A DNA stretch of 64,000 nucleotides from NCBI RefSeq assembly GCF_000179575.2, contig NC_015636.1, positions 124,001-188,000 on the forward strand, written 5' to 3'. Of this stretch, positions 8,979-17,529 are shown piece after piece. Every line of letters starts with the position of its first letter. Positions within the stretch are counted from its first letter, which is position 1. Source of the DNA: Methanothermococcus okinawensis IH1 (GTDB lineage Archaea; AGJL01; Methanococci; Methanococcales; Methanococcaceae). Under the pieces are notes generated by a model, which saw only the letters and a program-made list of their open reading frames with translations, was not told the origin of the DNA and made no database searches. The position numbers and the translations under genes were made by a program.

Positions 8979-10295
8979 ATGAAATTTCTTGGAAATGAAA
9001 TGATAACTGTTGAAGATGGTATTTTAAAGATAGATGGATACAATGCAACAGAGCTCGCAAAAGAGTATGGAACGCCACTTTATGTAATGAGTGAAAGTCA
9101 GATTGTTAAAAACTTTACAAGATATGTTGAAGCATTTAAAGAATATACCGAAAAAACAGGCAAAGAATTTATTGTAGGTTATGCATACAAGGCAAACTCA
9201 AACTTGGCAATTACAAGATTGTTATCAAAATTGGGATGTGGTGCAGATGTTGTAAGTGGAGGTGAGCTCTACACCGCAAAGCTTTCAAATGTTCCATCAG
9301 AAAAAATTGTATTCAATGGAAACTGCAAAACAAAAGACGAAATAATAATGGGTATTGAAGCAAATATAAGGTCATTCAATGTAGATAGCATAAGCGAATT
9401 GATATTAATAAATGAAACTGCAAAAGAAATGGGAAAAGTGGCAAATGTTGCATTTAGAATAAACCCTAATGTAAATCCAAAAACCCATCCAAAAATTTCA
9501 ACAGGATTGAAAAAGAACAAATTTGGACTTGATGTCGAATCTGGAATTGCAATGAAAGCCATTAAAATGGCAAAAGATATGGAAAATGTAAATATTGTAG
9601 GGGTGCACTGTCATATAGGTTCTCAATTAACGGATATTACTCCATTTATTGAAGAGACAAGAAAAGTTATGGATTTTGTCGTTGAATTGAAAAAAGAAGG
9701 CATTAAAATAAAAGATGTTAATTTAGGTGGTGGATTGGGCATTCCTTATGACAAAAATACAGAAATTCCAACTCAAAAGGATTTGGCAAATGCTATAATA
9801 AATACAATGATGGAATATAAGGATAAAATCGAGCTCCCAAATTTAATACTTGAACCTGGAAGAAGCCTGGTAGCAACAGCAGGGGTATTACTTGGAAAAG
9901 TGCATCATATTAAAGAAACACCTGTTGCAAAATGGATAATGGTTGATGCTGGTATGAATGACATGATGAGACCTGCAATGTATGACGCCTACCATGAGAT
10001 AACACCATGTATCATAAGAAATGAAAATAAGAAAGAAGTTGTGAATATTGCCGGTGGATTATGTGAGAGCTCAGATGTATTTGGAAAAGATAGGGAGCTC
10101 CCAAAAATAGAAGTAAATGATATAGTCGCCATATTGGATGTTGGGGCATACGGTATAAGCATGGCAAACAATTACAATGCAAGGGGCAGACCTAGAATGA
10201 TTTTAACATCAGAAAAAGGTGTATATATTATTAGAGAAAGAGAAACCTATGCAGATTTGCTATCAAAAGATATTGTGCCTAATTATTTGCTGTAA
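8979..10295 (+). CDS. lysA: Diaminopimelate decarboxylase
   Basis: LysA makes lysine from meso-diaminopimelate with pyridoxal phosphate. The fold type III signature is clear: FIVGYAYKANSN with the PLP lysine at K71, GVHCHIGSQL, the glycine-rich GGGLGIPY and EPGRSLVATAG, and the C-terminal GGLCESSDVFGKDRELP and GAYGISMANNYN. Length is 438 residues. The start is ATG with GGTGA four bases before it. The DUF1847 gene follows after about 115 bases. Confidence 0.96.
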   Translation: MKFLGNEMITVEDGILKIDGYNATELAKEYGTPLYVMSESQIVKNFTRYVEAFKEYTEKTGKEFIVGYAYKANSNLAITRLLSKLGCGADVVSGGELYTAKLSNVPSEKIVFNGNCKTKDEIIMGIEANIRSFNVDSISELILINETAKEMGKVANVAFRINPNVNPKTHPKISTGLKKNKFGLDVESGIAMKAIKMAKDMENVNIVGVHCHIGSQLTDITPFIEETRKVMDFVVELKKEGIKIKDVNLGGGLGIPYDKNTEIPTQKDLANAIINTMMEYKDKIELPNLILEPGRSLVATAGVLLGKVHHIKETPVAKWIMVDAGMNDMMRPAMYDAYHEITPCIIRNENKKEVVNIAGGLCESSDVFGKDRELPKIEVNDIVAILDVGAYGISMANNYNARGRPRMILTSEKGVYIIRERETYADLLSKDIVPNYLL

Positions 10296-10410
10296 TTATC
10301 GTAATTATCATATATTACTTTATTACTCTAATATTATTTTATTACTCTATTATTTTAATATTACATTATATTACTTTAAATTTTTAAAAAAATATATCGA
10401 AGGTAAAATA

Positions 10411-10992
10411 ATGCAATGTGCAAAATGCAATGAAAAATCCTGTGCAAAAGGAAAGAATTGTTATAAAGAAATTAGTGAAAAGGCAATGAAAGAGTATGAA
10501 AATGATGAAAATTTAAAGATAGCAAAAACTTCATCCTACATCGAAGGAACATACTATATGAAAAAAACACGATTGGAAGAGATTATAGAATTTTGTAAAT
10601 TGATGGAATATAAAAAGATTGGAATAGCTTTTTGTATTGGAGTGGAGAATGAAGCAAAAACTTTGGATAAAATCTTATCTAAATATTTTAAAACCTATTC
10701 CGTATGTTGCAAAGTCTGCGGGATTAGCAAAGATGATTTAGGCTTAACAAAAATAAATCCAAACAATAGAGAATCCATGTGTAATCCAATAGCTCAGGCA
10801 ATGATTTTAAATGAAAAAAATACAGATTTAAATATTATGATAGGTTTATGTATCGGTCATGATATGTTATTTCAGAAATATTCAAGAGCTCCTACAACAA
10901 CATTTTTAGTCAAGGATAGGGTTTTAGCACATAATCCCGCAGGAGTTCTATACAGTAAATACTATGTAAAAAAGAAATTTCATATAGAATAA
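10411..10992 (+). CDS. Cysteine-rich DUF1847-type protein
   Basis: The 193-residue protein begins MQCAKCNEKSCAKGKNCY and has further cysteines in CCKVCGIS and SMCNPIAQA, so it probably binds a metal or Fe-S cluster. ITIGLCIGH-like (MIGLCIGHDMLF) and APTTTFLVKDRVLAHNP fit the DUF1847 family, whose function is unknown. The reading frame is open far upstream into lysA, but the ATG at 10411 is preferred because GAAGGTAAAATA lies directly before it and the cysteine-rich family start follows. Confidence 0.8.
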   Translation: MQCAKCNEKSCAKGKNCYKEISEKAMKEYENDENLKIAKTSSYIEGTYYMKKTRLEEIIEFCKLMEYKKIGIAFCIGVENEAKTLDKILSKYFKTYSVCCKVCGISKDDLGLTKINPNNRESMCNPIAQAMILNEKNTDLNIMIGLCIGHDMLFQKYSRAPTTTFLVKDRVLAHNPAGVLYSKYYVKKKFHIE

Positions 10993-11065
10993 TCTTTTTT
11001 TATTTCTTATTTTCTATTATTTCTATTATTATTTTTATATTATCCTTTTTATTTCTATTAGCGTC

Positions 11066-12016
11066 TTATCCTTTTATTTTATTCTCCCGAAATTCTCTAA
11101 ATAATTTAAACTCTTCATTATCAAGAGGATATATTTTAATTTCAAAATTGTTAAATATACAGAAATTTTTAATATAACGGTAGGCTTTATCACCTGTGTA
11201 ATCTTCAAAAAAGGCATAAATAGGTTTTTTTTCATTAGATACAATATACATATTTTTATCAATTTCTATCAATGAAGGCTCTTCTGTTAAAATGTTTATT
11301 AAAGAATCGTTCTTAACCGTTTTAAATCCCTTTTCTTTTATTTTTTTAATCAATTCATCAAATGATAAAGAGGTTTTCAAAGGAGCTCGGGGATGAGTTT
11401 CTACATAATTATTAAATTTATTGAGAGATATTTTATTGATAAATGCGGTAACTTCGCTAACCGCAAAGATGGTTTTTATTTTTCCAAGAGCTTTTTTTCC
11501 TTCAAGTTTTTTATTTTTAGACTCATATAATGCAAAAATTTCGTCGCAGTTTTTGAATATCAATGTTCCTTTGTCAGATTTATATTTTTTTGGTATTAAA
11601 ATTACTTCATATAAACCCATTCCTATATAATTATATATATTGTTGTATTGATTTACTAAAATACCATTTTCCGTGTTTATATCTGGTTTTACATAAGAAG
11701 AGATTGAATTACATATATTTTCTCGTGATTTGAATATTGGAGATGTAAGTTTATTGTTATTTAACTCATCATCTATAATTCTTTTAACCTCTTCATTTGA
11801 ACATTTATATATTTCTATCAAAAACAAATCAGGTAGATTTTTTAATATTGTTTTTAAGTTAGATTTCTTTCCATCCAAAATCGAGAGTATTAATTTTGAA
11901 TTACTGTAAAACAGCATGGCATTATCTATTTTTATAAACCCTGTAAAGTCCTGCAAAAAAGAGACAGCCTGTTTAAAATCAGATAAATTTCCTACTTTGG
12001 AGTATATTCTCTTCAT
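11066..12016 (-). CDS. Conserved hypothetical protein (possibly DUF2226-like)
   Basis: A 316-residue protein that I do not recognise with certainty. The N-terminus (LSDFKQAVSFLQDFTGFIKI, then a strand-rich segment with MLFYSNSKLILSILDGK) resembles archaeal DUF2226 proteins. There are no membrane segments or catalytic motifs. It is lysine-rich with one acidic C-terminal part. GGGGAGATT precedes the ATG. It lies alone between the DUF1847 gene (convergent) and tRNA-Sec (same strand). Confidence 0.6.
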   Translation of the reverse strand: MKRIYSKVGNLSDFKQAVSFLQDFTGFIKIDNAMLFYSNSKLILSILDGKKSNLKTILKNLPDLFLIEIYKCSNEEVKRIIDDELNNNKLTSPIFKSRENICNSISSYVKPDINTENGILVNQYNNIYNYIGMGLYEVILIPKKYKSDKGTLIFKNCDEIFALYESKNKKLEGKKALGKIKTIFAVSEVTAFINKISLNKFNNYVETHPRAPLKTSLSFDELIKKIKEKGFKTVKNDSLINILTEEPSLIEIDKNMYIVSNEKKPIYAFFEDYTGDKAYRYIKNFCIFNNFEIKIYPLDNEEFKLFREFRENKIKG

Positions 12017-12259
12017 AATCTCCCCTATAGTAATAAGATAAATGTAATGAATAATAAACTTTAACTAAACTAAATAAAATTAAATATAAATTAATGCCTA
12101 AATAATATATAAAGAATAAATATATGGATAATAATATATAAACAGTAAATAATAAAGGCATCGATGAAGTAATCAAAATAAAAAATATGACCTGTAAAAT
12201 TATCTGTATATAATTGTTTATATAATTATATATAAATGTAAAGAACCATATAAAAAAAA

Positions 12260-12349
12260 CGGCGCTGGGGGGGGAATCGAACCCCGAGTTCAAACGAACT
12301 TGACGGATCTGAAGTCCGCCCTGTGTCACCAGACACAGCACCCCGCGCC
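12260..12349 (-). tRNA. selC: tRNA-Sec (anticodon UCA)
   Basis: The 90-nt RNA on the minus strand has the archaeal selenocysteine tRNA shape: a 9-bp acceptor stem (GGCGCGGGG with CCCAGCGCC, one G-A mismatch), a 7-bp D stem (CTGTGTC/GACACAG) closed by a 4-base loop, a 6-bp anticodon stem (GGCGGA/TCCGTC) around CTTCAGA with anticodon TCA, an extra arm AGTTC-GTTT-GAACT, and a 4-bp T stem GGGG/CCCC with TTCGATT. The discriminator is G and CCA is not encoded. The 9+4 pairing and the long D stem separate it from serine tRNA. It shows that the organism can, or recently could, decode UGA as selenocysteine. Confidence 0.93.
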
Positions 12350-12374
12350 ACGATGTATTATTATATTGATGTAA

Positions 12375-12408
12375 TACTCTTCTTATTAGCATTTCAGTTA
12401 TATATCTA
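12375..12408 (-). promoter_or_regulatory. Probable promoter of tRNA-Sec
   Basis: On the minus strand AGATATATAACTG (about 12395-12407) is a good archaeal TATA box. Transcription would start about 25 bases on, near 12377, shortly before the mature tRNA 5' end at 12349. Confidence 0.45.
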
Positions 12409-12463
12409 ATAAGATTAATATATTCAAAACATAAAAAATTACACCATAGGTTTTTAAATTATA

Positions 12464-12562
12464 ATATTTCACAATTCCTTTTAACCATTATAATTTCTAA
12501 TATATATCTTTTTCTATAATTTATTTACAATATTTAAAAAATTTTTTATAATTGTGAAATAT
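12464..12562. repeat. Perfect 13-bp inverted repeat upstream of cdhD
   Basis: ATATTTCACAATT at 12464-12476 and AATTGTGAAATAT at 12550-12562 are exact reverse complements separated by 73 bases. The pair lies between the tRNA-Sec promoter and the cdhD TATA box, in a region with no gene. It is a candidate operator for the cdh genes, or the ends of a small element. Confidence 0.7.
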
Positions 12563-12616
12563 ACCTTTAATTAACCTTCGATATCCATTTTAAAGAGTTG
12601 CGATAGAATTTTATTC

Positions 12617-12655
12617 AAAAGATTTATATATAACTTTTTTTAGATAACATATTAA
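12617..12655 (+). promoter_or_regulatory. Probable promoter of cdhD
   Basis: AAAAGATTTATATATAAC holds a purine-rich BRE and a strong TATA box (12623-12632). A start about 25 bases downstream would give a leader of about 40 bases before the cdhD ATG at 12695. Confidence 0.55.
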
Positions 12656-12694
12656 TTTGTAATGATTTATAATGATAGATTTTTTGGTGATTCT

Positions 12695-13885
12695 ATGGAC
12701 CTTGATGCACTAATAAAAATAGTGGAAAAAGTAGGTAGAATAGAAATAGATAATATTGAAGTTACAGCAGATGAACTTGTAATAAATATACCTTCGGCAC
12801 CACCATTAGTAATACCACAAACACCTGCATTAAAAGAAACACTTGTAGAAACTGGAATAAGCAAAGAATTAAAAATAGAAATTCCAGAGATAGATTGGGA
12901 AATACCAATAAATAAATATAAAGGACATATAAGGGAAGTTCAATTTGGAAAACCAAAATCCGAAGGAGGAAGAGGTAAAGTTGTAAAAATTGGTGGTCAA
13001 AAAGCATTATATAGATTTGAAGAACCACAACCAAACGCACCTGTGGTAACCTTTGATATATTCGATATGCCTATGCCGGGACTTCCAAAAAATGTTAGGC
13101 AGTATTTCGAGGATGTTATGCAAGACCCTGCTGAATGGGCTAAAAAATGTGTAAAAGAATTTGGAGCAGATATGATTACAATACACCACATATCAACAGA
13201 CCCAAAAATTAAAGATACTCCTGTAAAAGATGCAGCTAAATTAATGGAAGAATTATTACAGGCAGTAGATGTTCCATTTGTTATTGGTGGTAGTGGAGAC
13301 CCTAAAAAAGACCCTCTTGTGTTGGAAGCTTGTGCAGAGGTTGCAGAGGGAGAAAGATGCTTACTTGCATCGGCAAACCTTGATTTGGATTATAAAAAGG
13401 TTGCAGATGCTGCTATGAAATACGACCACAATGTGTTATCATGGACTATTATGGACCCAAATATGGCTAAGGACTTAAACAGAAGGTTAATATCTCATGG
13501 ACTTGATGGAGACAGGATTGTAATGGACCCAACAACCTGTTCATTAGGATATGGTTCTGAATTCTCTATAAATGCCATGACAAGGTTAAGAATATCAGGG
13601 TTAAAAGGGGATGAGCTCGTAAATATGCCGATGTCATCAGGAACAACAAATGCTATTGGGGCAAGAGAAGCATGGATGAAAAACCCTAAATGGGGAGATA
13701 GAGCATATAGACTTCCATTATGGGAAATTACAACAGGTTTAACCATGCTTTTAAGTGGTGTAGATATATTCATGATGCTTCATCCTGTATCCATTACAGC
13801 ATTAAAAGAACTTGGTAAAACACTAACAACAAAACCTGGGGAAATAAAAATAAATACCGACAATTACGAATGGATAAAGGCATAA
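12695..13885 (+). CDS. cdhD: Acetyl-CoA decarbonylase/synthase subunit delta (corrinoid Fe-S protein small subunit)
   Basis: CdhD forms, with CdhE, the corrinoid iron-sulfur protein that passes the methyl group from tetrahydromethanopterin to the acetyl-CoA synthase centre. The 396-residue TIM-barrel-like protein shows QFGKPKSEGGRGKVVKIGGQ, DMITIHHISTDP, PFVIGGSGDPKKDPLVLEA and DRIVMDPTTCSLGYG, typical of the delta subunit. The frame is open upstream, but the ATG at 12695 has GGTGATTCT directly before it and gives the usual MDLDALIKIV start. cdhE follows 162 bases on; the CODH/ACS core subunits are not in the window. Confidence 0.95.
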   Translation: MDLDALIKIVEKVGRIEIDNIEVTADELVINIPSAPPLVIPQTPALKETLVETGISKELKIEIPEIDWEIPINKYKGHIREVQFGKPKSEGGRGKVVKIGGQKALYRFEEPQPNAPVVTFDIFDMPMPGLPKNVRQYFEDVMQDPAEWAKKCVKEFGADMITIHHISTDPKIKDTPVKDAAKLMEELLQAVDVPFVIGGSGDPKKDPLVLEACAEVAEGERCLLASANLDLDYKKVADAAMKYDHNVLSWTIMDPNMAKDLNRRLISHGLDGDRIVMDPTTCSLGYGSEFSINAMTRLRISGLKGDELVNMPMSSGTTNAIGAREAWMKNPKWGDRAYRLPLWEITTGLTMLLSGVDIFMMLHPVSITALKELGKTLTTKPGEIKINTDNYEWIKA

Positions 13886-14047
13886 TTAATTTATACTTAA
13901 AATATTCATTAATCAATATGTATTAATTATTATCATTTATTTTACTCCTAAATCACATTTACTTACTTATTATTTAATTTATTAATTAATATTTATTAAT
14001 TATTCATTTATCATATATTTTTAAAATATGGAATATTGGTGATGATA

Positions 14048-15514
14048 ATGGCAAAAGTAAGTGCTATGGATATTTACAAACTTCTTCCAAAAACAAACTG
14101 TAAAAAATGTGGTGAATCTTCCTGTATGGCTTTTGCAACAAAATTGCAAAATAAAAAAGCAATGGTTGAGCAATGCCCTATAATGAACACACCAAAATTT
14201 GAAAAAAATAAAAAGAAACTTATAGAGATGTTATCCCCACCTGTGAAAGAAGTTTGGTTTGGTTATCCAGATAAAAAATGCGTCATGGGTGGAGACGAGG
14301 TAATGTATAGATATGAGCTCTCATTCTTCAACCAAACTCCTCTTGGTATAGATATATCCGATAATTTATCCGATGAGGAAATAAAAAATAGGGCAAAATA
14401 TGTTGAGGATTTTGTATTTGAAAGAACTGGGGAAAAATTAAAATTGGATTTTGTTGCCATAAGAAACGCATCCAATGACCCCGAAAAATTTAAAAAAGCT
14501 ATTGAAATTGTTCAAGAAGCTACAAAATTGCCTATTGCATTGTGTTCTCTTAATCCAGATAATATTGAAAAGGCTTTGGATGTTGTTAAATCAAAAACTA
14601 TGATATATGCCGCTACAAAGGATAATTTTGCAGAGCTCCTAAAAATACTAATACAAAAAAAAGAATCTGGAAAGAAATTTGCATTAGTTTTATCCTCAGA
14701 TGATATAAAAACATTAAAGGGTATGACTAAGGAATGCGTTAAATATGGTATTGAAGATTTGGTTTTAGACCCCCATACAACACCTGAAAACATTGCAGAA
14801 ACACTTGATAAGTTTGTAATGATAAGAAGAAGTGCAATAGAACGAGAGGATAAATTATTGGGCTATCCATTATTGGGGCTTCCTATAAACAGTTATTTCT
14901 ATGTGCTAAATGGAAATAATACCCTAAGTAAGTTTATAGAAGAGTCTGATAAAGCAGCAGGGATTATTGAGGCTAGAACTGCAAATGCACTGTTAAATAG
15001 GTATGCCGATGCAATGATTCTACATGGAACAGAGGTATGGGAATTGATGCCTATATTAACTCTTAGACAGGCTATATTCACAGACCCAAGGAAACCTCAG
15101 GCAGTTGAACCTGGCTTATATCCAATAGGAAATCCTGATGAAAACAGTCCTGTAATTATGACTACGAACTTCTCATTGACATTCTATACTGTAACAGGAG
15201 ATTTTGAAAAAGACAATGTTAAATGCTGGTTATTGGTGCTTGATACCGAAGGTAAAGCCGTGGATGTTTCAGTTGCTGGTGGTCAATACTGCGGTGAAAA
15301 TGCTAAAAACCTAATCGAAGAAACTAAGATTGAGGAAAAAGTAAATCATAGGATAATTATACTACCTGGATTAGCAGCCCCTGCAAGAGGAGATATTGAA
15401 GAAAAAACAGGATGGACTTGTGTAATTGGAACAAGAGATTCTTCGCAAGTAGGGGAGTTTTTAAAGAAGAATTGGGAAAAGATATTGAATGATTGGAAAG
15501 CCAAAAATGCATAA
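14048..15514 (+). CDS. cdhE: Acetyl-CoA decarbonylase/synthase subunit gamma (corrinoid Fe-S protein large subunit)
   Basis: CdhE is the larger subunit of the corrinoid Fe-S protein. The N-terminal [4Fe-4S] domain has C18, C21, C26 and C43 (LLPKTNCKKCGESSCMAFA), whose cluster drives reductive activation of cobalt. A TIM-barrel part with DFVAIRNASNDP and the C-terminal corrinoid-binding domain (SVAGGQYCGENAKNLI, IILPGLAAPARGDIEE) follow. Length is 488 residues. I chose the ATG at 14048 because GGTGATGATA lies directly before it; ATG 14042 and TTG 14036 are in frame but less well placed. The cysteine spacing recurs in the Fe-S protein at 45972. Confidence 0.95.
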   Translation: MAKVSAMDIYKLLPKTNCKKCGESSCMAFATKLQNKKAMVEQCPIMNTPKFEKNKKKLIEMLSPPVKEVWFGYPDKKCVMGGDEVMYRYELSFFNQTPLGIDISDNLSDEEIKNRAKYVEDFVFERTGEKLKLDFVAIRNASNDPEKFKKAIEIVQEATKLPIALCSLNPDNIEKALDVVKSKTMIYAATKDNFAELLKILIQKKESGKKFALVLSSDDIKTLKGMTKECVKYGIEDLVLDPHTTPENIAETLDKFVMIRRSAIEREDKLLGYPLLGLPINSYFYVLNGNNTLSKFIEESDKAAGIIEARTANALLNRYADAMILHGTEVWELMPILTLRQAIFTDPRKPQAVEPGLYPIGNPDENSPVIMTTNFSLTFYTVTGDFEKDNVKCWLLVLDTEGKAVDVSVAGGQYCGENAKNLIEETKIEEKVNHRIIILPGLAAPARGDIEEKTGWTCVIGTRDSSQVGEFLKKNWEKILNDWKAKNA

Positions 15515-15601
15515 AAAGTATAATAATTGGTAAATTTTTTTATTTTATTTTTAGTTTATTTTTATTTATATATCAACATATTTACAAATAATAATTATAG
15601 A

Positions 15602-15615
15602 AAAGTATATATATG
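15602..15615 (+). promoter_or_regulatory. Probable promoter of tRNA-Gln
   Basis: AAAAGTATATATATGG is a TATA box with a purine-rich BRE. The sequence TTTGCTC about 25 bases on fits the start-site box seen in methanococcal stable RNA genes, about 15 bases before the mature tRNA. Confidence 0.5.
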
Positions 15616-15652
15616 GGAACAACATTATTAGAGTTTGCTCTGATTTGGAATT

Positions 15653-15725
15653 AGCCCGGTAGTGTAGTGGCCAATCATCCTAGGCTTTGGACCTGGGGAC
15701 TGCGGTTCGAATCCGCACCGGGCTA
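15653..15725 (+). tRNA. tRNA-Gln (anticodon UUG)
   Basis: A 73-nt cloverleaf: acceptor AGCCCGG/CCGGGCT with discriminator A, D arm GTGTAGTGGCCAATCAT, anticodon stem CTAGG/CCTGG around CTTTGGA with anticodon TTG, and T arm TGCGG-TTCGAAT-CCGCA. CCA is not encoded. No intron is seen. Confidence 0.95.
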
Positions 15726-15834
15726 CTTTTTATTTTAGACATATATATTTGTATATCTAAATATATTATATAAAAATTATAGTTTCATTAATCACATATT
15801 CGATATATATCGTATTAACATTCACGGTGTAATT

Positions 15835-16530
15835 ATGGACAAACGAGGTATATGTATAAATATTGCCATTGTCTCAGAGGGAAAATATGGAGACAGAGCT
15901 ACAAAAGTCATTGGAGAAAAGTTTAATTGCAATTTTTTAAAGATAAATTATACCGGAGATTTTGAAGATATTGAAATTGACAGAGCTCAGTTGGATGAGA
16001 TGAAAAAATATGATATAATAATCACATATACCATAAATCCAGATTTAACATATACTCTTATAAACGAGATAAGCAATATCAACAAAAAAGAGAAAAAGAA
16101 TATCTTCGTAATCGTGGGAGCATGGAAGGGAGAAGGATTTAAAAAACAGCTTGAAAGTTTTGGAAATGTAATTTGTCCAGATTTGATGTGCAATTTGGAT
16201 GAACATATTTTAAAAGATAAAATTGAAAAATATCCCCAGTTGAGAGAGTTTCTAAAATATTTTGGAAAACCTATTGTTGAGGTATATCTTGATGATAATG
16301 ATATAATAAAATATATAGATGTAATAAGGGAAGCTCCGTGTGGTTCGAGCTCCGATACATTGAAAGAATATATCGGAAAAAAATACGATAAAAAAACTTT
16401 AATAAATATTGGATTGAGGGTTCAGCATTTTTGCAGAGCCGGAAAACTAAGAGTTTTTACTGAAAAAGAAAGCAAAAAGAGTAGGGCGGGCAGAATATTA
16501 GTAGAGGGAATAAATTTAAAAAAGATTTAA
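15835..16530 (+). CDS. DUF166 family protein
   Basis: A 231-residue protein with two visible parts: an N-terminal Rossmann-like half (INIAIVSEGKYGDRAT, IITYTINPDLTYTLIN, NIFVIVGAWKGEGFKKQLE, VICPDLMCNL) and a C-terminal half with the DUF166 hallmark IREAPCGSSSDTL followed by a cysteine (VQHFCRAGKLRVF). Two or three conserved cysteines suggest metal binding. The family was once linked to thymidylate synthase in archaea but has no settled function. GGTGTAATT precedes the ATG. Confidence 0.8.
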   Translation: MDKRGICINIAIVSEGKYGDRATKVIGEKFNCNFLKINYTGDFEDIEIDRAQLDEMKKYDIIITYTINPDLTYTLINEISNINKKEKKNIFVIVGAWKGEGFKKQLESFGNVICPDLMCNLDEHILKDKIEKYPQLREFLKYFGKPIVEVYLDDNDIIKYIDVIREAPCGSSSDTLKEYIGKKYDKKTLINIGLRVQHFCRAGKLRVFTEKESKKSRAGRILVEGINLKKI

Positions 16531-16542
16531 AAATAAAATTAA

Positions 16543-16860
16543 TTAGTCGTATTCTCTCCATGTATAGCCACATTTTGTGCATTTATAAAACCTTGTTTCA
16601 GGTTCATCAGCACATCTTGTTTGCTGCAACCACCAGTAAGCTTCCATGTTTCCACATTTTGGACATTCTATCCTTGTAGTTGGCAAGGTATTCACATCTT
16701 CAATTACCACAATTTCTTGTTTATTTGATTCTATTTTTTCTTTTAATTCGTATGATTCATCAGTCTGTTCTAAATCCTCTTCATAACCACATACTGTGCA
16801 TACCAGTTTTCCATCTTTTGGAAGCATTATATTTTTACATTTTGGACAGAATTTTACCAT
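16543..16860 (-). CDS. tfs: Transcription elongation/cleavage factor TFS
   Basis: TFS stimulates the intrinsic RNA cleavage of archaeal RNA polymerase and rescues backtracked complexes. The 105-residue protein has two zinc ribbons: FCPKCKNIM with CTVCGYEE at the N-terminus, and ECPKCGNMEAYWW with KCTKCGYTW at the C-terminus. The catalytic acidic tip is present as TRCADEPETRFYKC. GGTGATAAT precedes the ATG. The start region is duplicated 168 bases upstream (second copy at 17023-17039), with a hairpin cluster in between. Confidence 0.95.
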   Translation of the reverse strand: MVKFCPKCKNIMLPKDGKLVCTVCGYEEDLEQTDESYELKEKIESNKQEIVVIEDVNTLPTTRIECPKCGNMEAYWWLQQTRCADEPETRFYKCTKCGYTWREYD

Positions 16861-17039
16861 ATTATCACCTTGATGTATTTAATATATTTTTATCAAAAAT
16901 AAAGGCTCCAAAACGAACGAAGTGAGTTTTGGACTTTCGAAATCTTTGATTTCGAGTAATAAAATTCCGAAGGAATTTTATCTGATTGATGCAACCTTTT
17001 TTAAAGGTTGCGGGTGGAATATTACCATATTATCACCTT
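16855..17039. repeat. 17-bp direct repeat flanking a cluster of perfect hairpins
   Basis: TACCATATTATCACCTT occurs at 16855-16871, where it is the reverse complement of the TFS start codon and ribosome site, and again at 17023-17039. Between the copies lie four stem-loops: CCAAAAC/GTTTTGG (16908-16932, 11-base loop), TCGAAATC-TTT-GATTTCGA (16937-16955), ATAAAATTCC-GAA-GGAATTTTAT (16959-16981) and GCAACCTTT-TTT-AAAGGTTGC (16991-17011). The last three are perfect with 3-base loops. The second copy still has a ribosome site and ATG on the minus strand, opening only 16 codons. This looks like an inserted element with duplication of its target, or a structured RNA. Confidence 0.75.
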
Positions 17040-17112
17040 AATATATTTAAATTTATATTTTCATTAAAAATTAAAGGTTTAAGGGTTTTTATCAAAATTT
17101 AGCGTTTATTTT

Positions 17113-17529
17113 TCATTTTAATTTTAGGTAATTTAAATAATCTTCAAATATTTTTTTATGGTCAAATGCCAAATTTAAATTTTTAACCTCTTCGATTTTA
17201 AATAATTTAGCCTCTTTGGCATCGTCAGCTCCTTTGATAGTTCCTTCAATAGGTTCCAACACATAAACAACAGAAACTGTATGGCCCCTCGGGTCTCTAT
17301 TTGGGTCTGAATAAACTCCAAGAAGGTGTTTTATTCGAGTTTTTAAACTTGTTTCTTCCTGAACTTCCCTTATAACAGCATTTTCTGTGGTCTCCCCATA
17401 CTCTACAAAGCCTCCTGGAAATGCCCAAAAATCTTTAAAAGGTGGATTTTTTCTTTTTATCAATAGTATTTTATCGTCAATCTGAACTATGCCATCAACA
17501 GTTAATGATGGTGATTTATATTTGCACAT
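17113..17529 (-). CDS. Nudix hydrolase (ADP-ribose pyrophosphatase-like)
   Basis: The 138-residue protein contains the full Nudix box: GGFVEYGETTENAVIREVQEETSL (G-x5-E-x7-R-E-x2-E-E). The preceding LLIKRKNPPFKDFWAFPGG and the single-domain size match the archaeal ADP-ribose pyrophosphatase group, but the substrate cannot be proved from sequence. GATGATAAT precedes the ATG. It is divergent from lysS. Confidence 0.9.
   Translation of the reverse strand: MCKYKSPSLTVDGIVQIDDKILLIKRKNPPFKDFWAFPGGFVEYGETTENAVIREVQEETSLKTRIKHLLGVYSDPNRDPRGHTVSVVYVLEPIEGTIKGADDAKEAKLFKIEEVKNLNLAFDHKKIFEDYLNYLKLK

Noticed and set aside
12260-12349. The long-arm tRNA being tRNA-Ser or tRNA-Leu
   Set aside because: The anticodon is TCA, the D stem has 7 bp with a 4-base loop, and the acceptor plus T stems are 9+4 bp; these are selenocysteine tRNA features.
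11979-12392. Minus-strand open frame running through tRNA-Sec
   Set aside because: It is created by the GC-rich tRNA and A/T-rich flanks; the RNA gene explains the sequence.
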